Under the pieces are notes generated by a model. That model had not been told where the DNA came from and ran no database searches. It saw only the letters and a program-made list of their open reading frames with translations. Shown piece by piece: positions 16,713 to 24,054 of a stretch of DNA of 64,000 bases. Each line of letters opens with the position of its first letter. Within the stretch, counting starts at the first letter, position 1. Both the position numbers and the translations under genes were made by a program. The stretch lies in NCBI GenBank assembly GCA_013376985.1, contig JACABB010000013.1, positions 50,895-114,894 of the forward strand, written 5' to 3'. Origin of the DNA: Bacteroidales bacterium. Lineage in GTDB: Bacteria; Bacteroidota; Bacteroidia; Bacteroidales; Tenuifilaceae.

Positions 16713-17171
16713 GGAATTTTTATTTGATGAGGAGTAAAGATAATAAAATGTTACTCATAGTCTACATTTTTATTAAAATAAAATCAACAATTTCAATTGA
16801 AATCAATTCAATTTAGTAATTTAGTTTTAAAATTTGGACGATGAAGTTCCAGTACTGATCCGATCTACACCTTGAATTCATTATTGGTAAAACTAAGATG
16901 CTTACGAATCAGCTAGGATATGTTGAGATGGGAGAACATAAAACTTTTAGGTTTGATGCTGTTATTGATAATGAATTATCGGTTTTTAATGAGCGAATAA
17001 AGGGAATGTAAATTTCAATACCTCGAATCAATGACTTTAGTTAAGCTCAGAATGCACAATAGGAGGGGTTGAAAATGCTGTATTAGGTTCTCCCGAACTT
17101 CAAATCAACCTAGCTTTAAACAATATCAAAATAACTACACTACAACAAATTGTTTAACTAATGACTTAAAT
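16713..17171. other. Intergenic region with small degenerate reading frames
   Basis: This stretch of 459 bp is AT-rich near the nuclease promoter (16730-16830). A 37-codon frame at 16899-17012 (starting MLTNQLGYVEMGEHKTF) looks protein-like but has no extension, so it is probably a gene remnant. It marks the junction between the mobilization half and the cargo half of the element. Confidence 0.4.
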
Positions 17172-17708
17172 ATGAAATGGATAAAAAATGTTAGCTTTTT
17201 AAAGAGGCTTGAGGCTGTGGGTTTTTTACTAACCCTAATTGGCTTAATTGTAAAGTTCTCGGTAACAGATATTCAGATAAGTACATTTTCAAAGGCAGAT
17301 AGGTGTATTGAATCTTACCAAAAGCAATTTCTGTCATATAGCCTAGAGCAGATAACCGCTGTTGTGTCGCCTGATTATATAAAGACAAAGGAAGGCTATA
17401 TTACATTAGCCAACTTCCTAATGGCAGGTACTTCTTACTATTTGGATGCTTTAGAACTAGCCAAAACAAGAAGAGATGGAGTGATTTCAGGGCTAATGAA
17501 TGAGGGTCAATCTATTTGTGATAATAAAACATTGATACTTTTTAGAAACCATTGCAACGAAGTGATTAATGAATATAAGGATATCGTATATAAACAACAT
17601 GACGATCTGTCGTTTAAAATAAAATGGTCAAATAGAGTTTTTGCTTCTTTCACACTAATTGGTTCATTTATAATCTTCTTTGCTAAATGGAATTTAGCAA
17701 AGTATTGA
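17172..17708 (+). CDS. Small two-helix membrane protein, unknown function
   Basis: Protein of 178 residues with membrane helices at about 14-30 (VGFLLTLIGLIVKFSV) and at the C-terminus (ASFTLIGSFIIFFAKW). The segment between them is a soluble helical domain of about 120 residues. This layout resembles membrane-anchored proteins of phage-defence or signalling cassettes, but no family is recognised. A terminator-like hairpin follows. Confidence 0.55.
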   Translation: MKWIKNVSFLKRLEAVGFLLTLIGLIVKFSVTDIQISTFSKADRCIESYQKQFLSYSLEQITAVVSPDYIKTKEGYITLANFLMAGTSYYLDALELAKTRRDGVISGLMNEGQSICDNKTLILFRNHCNEVINEYKDIVYKQHDDLSFKIKWSNRVFASFTLIGSFIIFFAKWNLAKY

Positions 17709-17724
17709 AAGTTGGGTATTATTT

Positions 17725-17769
17725 CCGCCCTATAAGCTTGATATAACATTTGGGGTGCGGCTCTTTTTG
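17725..17769 (+). terminator. Shared-sequence terminator hairpin, copy 1
   Basis: CCGCCC...GGGTGCGG with the core GATATAACATTTGGGGTGCGG (split here by an imperfect stem) is followed by CTCTTTTTGTAGGG. Related copies lie at 21402-21444 and 26572-26622. It terminates the 178-residue membrane protein gene. Confidence 0.6.
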
Positions 17770-17890
17770 TAGGGTATTAAAATTGTATAGCACATATTTG
17801 ATTTTTGAAAATTATGTGTATTTTTACTATAGAATGTTAATATTTCGTATTTATTCAAAAACTATTTAAAAATAAATTTATTCCTAGAAA

Positions 17891-19471
17891 ATGGTTTTAG
17901 GTAATTATAGCAATGAAGGGACTTATAGCTCTTTGCTAACTCTACTAAGGCATTACAAACTGAAGCATAGCCGACAATTCATTTTAGATCAAATTGAGAG
18001 AAATCCTCACTTCCCAAGTATCCGCACATTAAGTGATATTCTAGAGGAAATGAATATTAAAAATCGTGTTTACAATATTGACTCTTCGCAACTTGAAAAT
18101 ATTGAGGCTCCTTTTATTGCTTATGTTAAGGTAAATAATGGGGAGTTTCTGTGGGTAAAAGAACTAAATGCTCATGAAGTTATTCTAACTATTCCTAACT
18201 TAAAAGATAAAAAAATTTCAATCAATCAATTCCAATCAATATGGACTGGAGTTGCTCTGTTTGTTGATGAGGAAAAACTAATATATTCAAAAGAAAAAGG
18301 ATACTTGTTTAAAGAGTTTCTTTATACTATTCAAAGTAAAAAATATTTATTCTTTATTATATCTACTATTGCCCTACTCTGCCTAAATATTAATGCATGG
18401 AAGGGCATATTAGATGATAAAGGTTTGTTTGTTATAACCAATTTATTTGGCATTTTGGTTTCAACAACTATTATCATTAAAACCTATTTTGATAGTAATC
18501 TCCTAAAGCGTTTCTGTAATGTTGGAAAACTGATAGATTGTAACTCAATACTTCAATCCCAGTTTGCAAAGCCCTTTGGTTGGCTGAGCCTTGGAGAATG
18601 GGGATTGATATTCTTCTTAATTAACTTTGCTTTAAGCATATCTCATTATACTGACTGTAAGTTTCTCCTTTTAGTTTTATTCTCTGTGGGGATTGCAGTA
18701 ACATTAGTTTCATTGGGCATCCAAATTTGGGTCAAAAAAATTTGTATGCTCTGCTTGATGCTGATGTTAGGAATATGGGCTGGATTTGCGTTTCTACTTT
18801 CCGATTTCATTCCTGTAGAGCGAGTAGTCACAATAAAGGGGTTACTTTTTTTTCTTTCATGGTCAGCATCAATTTTTTTCGGATGGATTATTATTCGAAA
18901 ATATTTACTGGACTCACTAAAATACAACCGTTTAAAAATTAAATCGAACCCTTTTTACGCCAAGCCTAGTATTCTACACTTAATGCTAGAACAAAAACCA
19001 TTATTTAGCATTCCAGTAGAGTTGAAGCCAATAGCAAATATTGTAGATCAGCCAAAACACAGGATAGACCTCGTGCTTAGCCCTAGTTGTCCACATTGTG
19101 CAGACACTTTAATTGCTATTAAGGGGTTAATAAGTAGACGAAATGATATTGCAGTTCAAATAATTATTTACCCAAATCCACTAAAGAAAGATGAGATTGA
19201 ATTGGCTAATCAACTAATGAGCATTTATATACAACAGAATTTTGGTGTTTTTATGGATGCAGCGCAAGAATGGTACTCAGGATACTACCCTAGCGTAAAG
19301 CGTTTGGTGAATAAGTATAGAATCCAACCAGTTACAATAGCCGAAATTAGAGTGAAAGATCATATTAAATGGTGCGATAGTTATAGATTTTCACATTTGC
19401 CAATAGTCGCTATTGATGGTTACTTGTTGCCTGAATGCTATGATGCGAATGATTTAAAATATTTGCTTTGA
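17891..19471 (+). CDS. C39-like / VKOR / thioredoxin fusion membrane protein (island copy)
   Basis: Protein of 526 residues, a paralogue of 3689-5320. Residues 1-127 are the C39-like domain (RNPHFPSIRTLSDILEEMNI and FQSIWTGVALFVDEE); it contains no cysteine at all, so it cannot be a protease. The VKOR membrane part has C209/C217 and the C285-ML-C288 motif. The thioredoxin-like part has C400-PH-C403, the DsbA-type motif, and a cis-Pro region HLPIVAIDG. The predicted role is to form disulfides in exported peptides, with the C39-like domain possibly reading the GG leader of the peptide encoded next. An AT-rich promoter region of about 120 bp precedes it. Confidence 0.85.
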   Translation: MVLGNYSNEGTYSSLLTLLRHYKLKHSRQFILDQIERNPHFPSIRTLSDILEEMNIKNRVYNIDSSQLENIEAPFIAYVKVNNGEFLWVKELNAHEVILTIPNLKDKKISINQFQSIWTGVALFVDEEKLIYSKEKGYLFKEFLYTIQSKKYLFFIISTIALLCLNINAWKGILDDKGLFVITNLFGILVSTTIIIKTYFDSNLLKRFCNVGKLIDCNSILQSQFAKPFGWLSLGEWGLIFFLINFALSISHYTDCKFLLLVLFSVGIAVTLVSLGIQIWVKKICMLCLMLMLGIWAGFAFLLSDFIPVERVVTIKGLLFFLSWSASIFFGWIIIRKYLLDSLKYNRLKIKSNPFYAKPSILHLMLEQKPLFSIPVELKPIANIVDQPKHRIDLVLSPSCPHCADTLIAIKGLISRRNDIAVQIIIYPNPLKKDEIELANQLMSIYIQQNFGVFMDAAQEWYSGYYPSVKRLVNKYRIQPVTIAEIRVKDHIKWCDSYRFSHLPIVAIDGYLLPECYDANDLKYLL

Positions 19472-19490
19472 CATATTCTTTTTGAAAAAA

Positions 19491-19578
19491 GGGGATAACC
19501 GCTCGCAACGGTCACCCCCAAAGGCCTTCCCGATGCCTTGAATTTGGGAAACCCAAGTAGCAATGGGACGCTTGCTGC
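19491..19578 (+). promoter_or_regulatory. Three-hairpin leader before the island GG-peptide gene
   Basis: Three hairpins follow one another: GGGG/CCCC plus ACCG/CGGT around loop CTCGCAA (19491-19518), TTGGG-AAA-CCCAA (19544-19556), and GTAGCAA...TTGCTGC (19557-19578). The stretch is clearly more GC-rich than both neighbours and has no T-run. It may be a structured leader or processing site that controls peptide production relative to the upstream enzyme. No known riboswitch is recognised. Confidence 0.5.
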
Positions 19579-19609
19579 AAAATGTAACAAAGTATTAATT
19601 TACAAATCT

Positions 19610-19810
19610 ATGAAAAAGTTAGAATTACTTGGTGCAAAAATGCTAACCAAGGAAGAGATGAACGATGTTAAGGGTGGTAACAGCTATTATTGTGTATGCG
19701 GTAATAATAGCGCAATGTGGTATGGTACTTATGCTTCAGATGCTAGAGCTCAACAAAGAGCAAATTATTGGTGTGGTGGTTCAGAAACAGGTTCTTGTGT
19801 ACCTTATTAA
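19610..19810 (+). CDS. Double-glycine-leader cysteine-containing peptide
   Basis: Peptide of 66 residues starting at the ATG at 19610; an upstream in-frame ATG at 19538 would run through the structured leader. The leader (residues 1-23: MKKLELLGAKMLTKEEMNDV then KGG) fits the Bacteroidetes GG-type natural-product precursor family. The 43-residue core begins NSYYCVCGNNS and has four cysteines (residues 28, 30, 55 and 63), enough for two disulfides. It lies 138 bp after the VKOR fusion and 53 bp before a TlpA-like gene. Expected to be exported with leader removal; activity unknown. Confidence 0.8.
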   Translation: MKKLELLGAKMLTKEEMNDVKGGNSYYCVCGNNSAMWYGTYASDARAQQRANYWCGGSETGSCVPY

Positions 19811-19863
19811 TTTTTATTTATTCACTCGGAAGGAGTTTAAAACTCCTTCCTTTTAAGCAAAAA

Positions 19864-21267
19864 ATGAGAATTCTAATATTATTCCTATTTATACCCTTTG
19901 CTGCTCAGTGTCAACTTCTACGGGTAAGTGTTTGTAATGGTGATTCCACCTGTAATTTGGGTGTAGATGTACCAATAAACGGTTTTAAAACTTCGTATTT
20001 AAACCATCAAGTTTTTAAGTTAAATACGGGTGTAGTAAATGAGATAAAATTTAATTCAAGCAAGGATGGGCTTTATAATTTTCTTGTGGCTGGAGTAAAC
20101 TTTGATCTAATAATCTTTCCAGAAGATACCCTGAGTCTCGATATAAAAATTGAAGAAAAAAAATATTCTATAACAACAGAGGGAAGTAATGCGGTAGGGA
20201 ATAACTACTTTATTAAATTCGATAACCCTAAACCCAAAAACTTTCTCTCTGTCCGTAGTAGAATTGATAAGGCGATTGACCTTGAATCAATATATCAAAT
20301 CTACATACATCATGTAGACTCGCTAATCGGGACTTTCGAAGTGCTATACCAAAATGGGTCAATCAAAAAAAACTACCTACAAGCGGTTACTCAGTATATC
20401 AAGGATAATATGGGTGGATTTCTTTTTGAATACCTAGATGCTAGATATAAAAGAAACTGGCAGGTAATACAGCCATACTATGGTAAGTATATGGAGTATC
20501 TGGATACTGAGAATAAATCAACTCAGCAATACATTTACTGGTGTATTGACTGGTATTACAGTTCCAAGTATTACGGAGAAGTAGAAAAGGAAGATTTCGA
20601 TAAGCTGCTTGGAGTGTATGGATATTTATATAGCCTCCCTTCTGAATTTATTGATTGGAAACTTTCCTTTACTATTGCCTTTTGTGCATCAAGAGATAGC
20701 AATGAAATGGACTGGAAGAAAGCACACGAGTATTTTAGTAAGACCTATCCCAATAGTCCATTTAAACCATTCCTCGATAAGTTTCTTGAACCTTACTATA
20801 ATACAAAGAATACAATAGACTCTGATATAGTTTTTATTGAAAGGGATGAAGGGTGTAAAACACTTAAGGATTTAGTTTCAAAACAGTTTAAGGGAAAACC
20901 AGTCTTTATTGACCTATGGGCAACTTGGTGCGGCCCTTGCCGTCAGGAGTTTTCCTATAGCAAATCACTTCATGAGTTTCTTAAAAAAGAGGGTGTTGAA
21001 ATGCTTTACCTTTCAATTGACGATGAAAAACTTGATAAGACATGGAGGAAAACAGCCCAAAATTTGGGATTGAAGGGTTATCATTACTTAATAACAAAGA
21101 ATATGTATTTCAGTATATGGGAGCAGTTCTATGCAGACAAAAAGGTTAGTGTTCCTAGATATTTCTTGGTTGATGAGAAAGGAACAATTTTAAATGACGA
21201 TATGCCTCGTCCGAGTTCAATGAATAAACTTTATAGCAGAATAAAAGCATTAATGGGGAAGAAATAA
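19864..21267 (+). CDS. TlpA-like periplasmic thioredoxin protein
   Basis: Protein of 467 residues from ATG 19864, which gives a proper signal peptide (MRILILFLFIPFAAQCQ). The first 330 residues form the long N-terminal region common in Bacteroidetes TlpA/DUF4369-like proteins. The C-terminal 130 residues are a thioredoxin fold with FIDLWATWCGPCRQEFSYSK (WCGPC at about residue 355) and a cis-Pro at SVPRYFLVDEKG. Such proteins reduce or shuffle disulfides in the periplasm. Placed directly behind an oxidising VKOR fusion and a four-cysteine peptide, it could act as the isomerase or reductase partner. Confidence 0.85.
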   Translation: MRILILFLFIPFAAQCQLLRVSVCNGDSTCNLGVDVPINGFKTSYLNHQVFKLNTGVVNEIKFNSSKDGLYNFLVAGVNFDLIIFPEDTLSLDIKIEEKKYSITTEGSNAVGNNYFIKFDNPKPKNFLSVRSRIDKAIDLESIYQIYIHHVDSLIGTFEVLYQNGSIKKNYLQAVTQYIKDNMGGFLFEYLDARYKRNWQVIQPYYGKYMEYLDTENKSTQQYIYWCIDWYYSSKYYGEVEKEDFDKLLGVYGYLYSLPSEFIDWKLSFTIAFCASRDSNEMDWKKAHEYFSKTYPNSPFKPFLDKFLEPYYNTKNTIDSDIVFIERDEGCKTLKDLVSKQFKGKPVFIDLWATWCGPCRQEFSYSKSLHEFLKKEGVEMLYLSIDDEKLDKTWRKTAQNLGLKGYHYLITKNMYFSIWEQFYADKKVSVPRYFLVDEKGTILNDDMPRPSSMNKLYSRIKALMGKK

Positions 21268-21372
21268 CCAGTAACTCTGTATCAGAAACTGCTTAAGGTT
21301 TAGAAAAAGTGAAATGATGCTTTCATGATTTGATCCTCATGCTAAACACTATTAGATCTTATAAATTCTGAC

Positions 21373-21444
21373 GGTTTGGGTGTTAAAAAAGCCCCACCCC
21401 AAACCGCACCCTAAAAATTGAATATAACATTTTGGGTGCAGTTC
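21373..21444 (+). terminator. Overlapping hairpins; shared terminator copy 2
   Basis: The shared element is AACCGCACCCTAAAA...ATTTTGGGTGCAGTTC (21402-21444). Directly upstream GGTTTGGGTG (21373-21382) can pair with CACCCCAAACC (21395-21405), which uses part of the same left arm, so the two stems exclude each other. The element follows the TlpA-like gene by about 105 bp. Confidence 0.5.
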
Positions 21445-21550
21445 AAATTTCGTTCAGGGTTATAATTTTGCTTAAAAGAGTGGATTATTTCTTAGTACTT
21501 AATAAAATCTAAATGTATATCCGCTTAAATAACAAAATCAAACCTTTATG

Positions 21551-21648
21551 CTGTCATTCCTGCGAATGCAGAAACTGACCGAAGGGAACTCAGAGGAACT
21601 AATCACCTACTTTACATCCAGATTCTGGGACTTCACCCGGAATGACAG
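21551..21648. repeat. REP-like palindromic repeat (CTGTCATTCC / GGAATGACAG)
   Basis: CTGTCATTCC at 21551 is matched by GGAATGACAG at 21639-21648. The interior has GCGAATGCAG and a CCAGATTCTGG palindrome. An outer, imperfect pair (GTATATCCG near 21515 and CGGATAC near 21680) may extend it. Similar CTGTCATTCC-type repeats are scattered non-coding elements in many Bacteroidetes genomes; only one copy is seen here. Confidence 0.55.
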
Positions 21649-21812
21649 TTAAGTTTGCTTATCGAAATAGTAATCTAAACGGATACTCATAAAAATCTAT
21701 TCCCTGACCATCTCCACCAGTAACTTCCCTCATTTGACTTGAAGTTAACACAATCAATGTGTTGATGTTTTTCTTTTTTCATAATTATGAGTTTTTAGTT
21801 AAACATTTCGTT

Positions 21813-21979
21813 TATTTTTGTACTAATTAAAGTACACTAAATAATAATGAATTCTTTTACATCGAAAAGTAATTTGCTGGTATTCAAGTTTCTTGTTTTG
21901 CCAATAGTGTTTAATTTCTATTAGTTTGTTCTTTCTCTCATCGCAGCAATCCGTTATTAAAATAGACCTCAATGATTAA
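21813..21979 (+). pseudogene. Chimeric remnant: CHAT-type leader fused to a Ycf48-like 3' end
   Basis: A TATTTTTG promoter box (21813-21820) and a 25-codon frame starting MNSFTSKSNLLVF (21847-21924) are homologous to the start of the CHAT gene at 27235. Immediately behind, 21929-21979 encodes FFLSSQQSVIKIDLND and a stop, almost identical to the last residues of the lipoprotein at 21991-23016 (FFLSSQQSIIKIELNN). A deletion therefore joined the start of a CHAT-like gene to the end of a lost Ycf48-like gene. Confidence 0.7.
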
Positions 21980-21990
21980 CCAAAATTACC

Positions 21991-23016
21991 ATGAAAGCAA
22001 TAGTTATAAACAAAACATTAATAATTACAGGTATTCTACTATTACCACTTACTTCTTGCAGAAAAGACCACCAACCATGTGAATCCTTTACTGAGACCAA
22101 GGTATTTAATACCGCAGGTACTTCTGATATGAGTTTTGCCAATAAATATGTTGGCTTTATATCAGGAGGTATAGAATTCGATATGGGTATTGCCGTTATC
22201 GCAAAAACGATTGATGGGGGAGTAAGTTGGGTAAAAATACCCGTATATATTGAAAGTAGCCCCTCGGCTCTTATTAGAAATATTTTTGCTAAAGGTGTAG
22301 ACTCTGTATATGCAACATATACTTCTAGGGATAGCAGATTTGGAGTATGCTTTAGTAAAGACGGGGGTCTTACATGGAATAATTTAGGTAATTTTACTGT
22401 TGACGTTGGTTATTCGGGACTTTACTTTAAAAATTCTAAGTTGGGTTTTGTATGCCGTGCAGGCGATATACTGCAAACCAAGGATGGGGGGAGTACTTGG
22501 GATACTGTATTTGACTATGATGGGTTTGGCGGCATTGGGAAGCTATTCTTTACAAGCGATAAAATTGGTTATGCCTATGGTGGGTTTGTTGACGATTATG
22601 GTAGCTTCGGCACTCTGGTGAAGACCACCGACGGTGGAGATACATGGACTGAGTTAACCTCCATGCAGAAGTTTGTTACCTGTTTTAGCTTTGTGGATGA
22701 TAACACAGGTTATGCTTTTACTTTCGATAATGATATCTACAAAACCACCGATGGTGGGGATAGCTGGGTTTTGCTAAACAACATAACAGGACAAGGATGC
22801 TCATACTACTCCGCCATTGTAACAGGTAAAACCAAGTATTTCGGAACGGGCTGGTCGATTTTTAAAACCACTGATGATTTTAAGACAATTAAAAGGGTAT
22901 ACGAAAGCCCTGTTTACAATGCCGAGCTTTCTGTTAGGGCTGTTCAAACCTCCGAAAATACACTATTCTTTCTTTCCTCGCAGCAATCCATTATTAAAAT
23001 AGAACTCAATAATTAA
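21991..23016 (+). CDS. Ycf48/BNR-like lipoprotein 1
   Basis: Protein of 341 residues with a lipoprotein signal (LLPLTSC, Cys at about 23). The body is a beta-propeller-like series of BNR/Ycf48 repeats, each with TxDGGxTW followed by F.D...GYA: TKDGGSTWDTVF, TTDGGDTWTELT and TTDGGDSWVLLN are visible. Such outer-membrane or periplasmic propellers often bind other proteins; the true function here is unknown. It is the first of two tandem paralogues separated by 15 bp, and the tail of a third copy precedes it (21929-21979). Confidence 0.8.
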   Translation: MKAIVINKTLIITGILLLPLTSCRKDHQPCESFTETKVFNTAGTSDMSFANKYVGFISGGIEFDMGIAVIAKTIDGGVSWVKIPVYIESSPSALIRNIFAKGVDSVYATYTSRDSRFGVCFSKDGGLTWNNLGNFTVDVGYSGLYFKNSKLGFVCRAGDILQTKDGGSTWDTVFDYDGFGGIGKLFFTSDKIGYAYGGFVDDYGSFGTLVKTTDGGDTWTELTSMQKFVTCFSFVDDNTGYAFTFDNDIYKTTDGGDSWVLLNNITGQGCSYYSAIVTGKTKYFGTGWSIFKTTDDFKTIKRVYESPVYNAELSVRAVQTSENTLFFLSSQQSIIKIELNN

Positions 23017-23031
23017 CCAAAGATTTAATTC

Positions 23032-24039
23032 ATGAAATCAACTCACCGTTTACTAATAGGGGCAATACTATTATTACTAAGTTTTGCGACACTAATAGCA
23101 TGTAAAAAAGATAATTACTGCCCCCCAATAGAAGTAAAAAGAATAGAAACACCATACAAAGGGGATTTGTATGATATCTACTTTATTGATGATAGCACTG
23201 GGTTTATTGTTGGGGCATTTGATTATTACGGAAGTAGAAAGTCTGTAATGCTAAGAACAACGAACGGCGCAGACACTTGGGTTATTGACACCTTTAATCT
23301 AAAGAACTATAGAGTTAATGGAATAACAGGTTATGGCGCAAAACTTTTTATATCTACAATATATCAGAAAATAGTTGACAACCCTGATCAATTGTATTAT
23401 TCAGACGATAGTGGTTATAGGTGGGTACAATTGGATGGTTTTCATAGCGGACGACCTTACTCTTTTAATGAGATGGAAGGAATTTTACTTTATAACTCAA
23501 AAATACTAAGAACTAGCAATGGAGGATTTAACTGGGAGGAGGTTTACGATGCTCCTTACATGGCCCCAATCTCTCATTTGCAGTTTGCTAATCCTAATGT
23601 GGGGTATGCTTGCGGGGGTGCCACGCACGATAATACCAACTACGGCTATATGCTAAAAACCACCGATGGTGGTAAGACATGGGTTGATCTGAACCTCCAC
23701 ATGGCAAATATCACCGATATGTTCTTTATCTCCGAATTGGTGGGCTATCTTTTTACCTATAATAAAGAGTTGTACAAAACCGTGGATGGAGCTCAAACGT
23801 GGGTGCTGGTCAACGATAAGATCAGCTATCCATATCCTTCCTGTCATTTCAACTCAGAGATGAAGGGATGCTATAGTACAGAGCATGGGGTATACTACAC
23901 CATTGATGGGGGCATTACATGGAAGGAATGCTACTACAATAGCAGTATAACCCTTCAAAGGGCATATTTTATAAATCAAACCACAGGATTTGCCTACGGG
24001 AATAGCGGGGTAATCCTTAAAATAACCTATAGAAAATAA
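23032..24039 (+). CDS. Ycf48/BNR-like lipoprotein 2
   Basis: Protein of 335 residues, a paralogue of the preceding gene and surely co-transcribed with it. The lipoprotein signal ends in ATLIAC, followed by KKDNYC. BNR/Ycf48 repeats are seen as TTNGADTWVIDT, TSNGGFNWEEVY, TTDGGKTWVDLN and TIDGGITWKECY. The spacing to the metallopeptidase downstream is 15 bp, so the three genes probably form an operon. Binding of a surface or secreted partner is likely, enzymatic activity unlikely. Confidence 0.8.
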   Translation: MKSTHRLLIGAILLLLSFATLIACKKDNYCPPIEVKRIETPYKGDLYDIYFIDDSTGFIVGAFDYYGSRKSVMLRTTNGADTWVIDTFNLKNYRVNGITGYGAKLFISTIYQKIVDNPDQLYYSDDSGYRWVQLDGFHSGRPYSFNEMEGILLYNSKILRTSNGGFNWEEVYDAPYMAPISHLQFANPNVGYACGGATHDNTNYGYMLKTTDGGKTWVDLNLHMANITDMFFISELVGYLFTYNKELYKTVDGAQTWVLVNDKISYPYPSCHFNSEMKGCYSTEHGVYYTIDGGITWKECYYNSSITLQRAYFINQTTGFAYGNSGVILKITYRK

Positions 24040-24054
24040 ACTAAAATCAATGCA

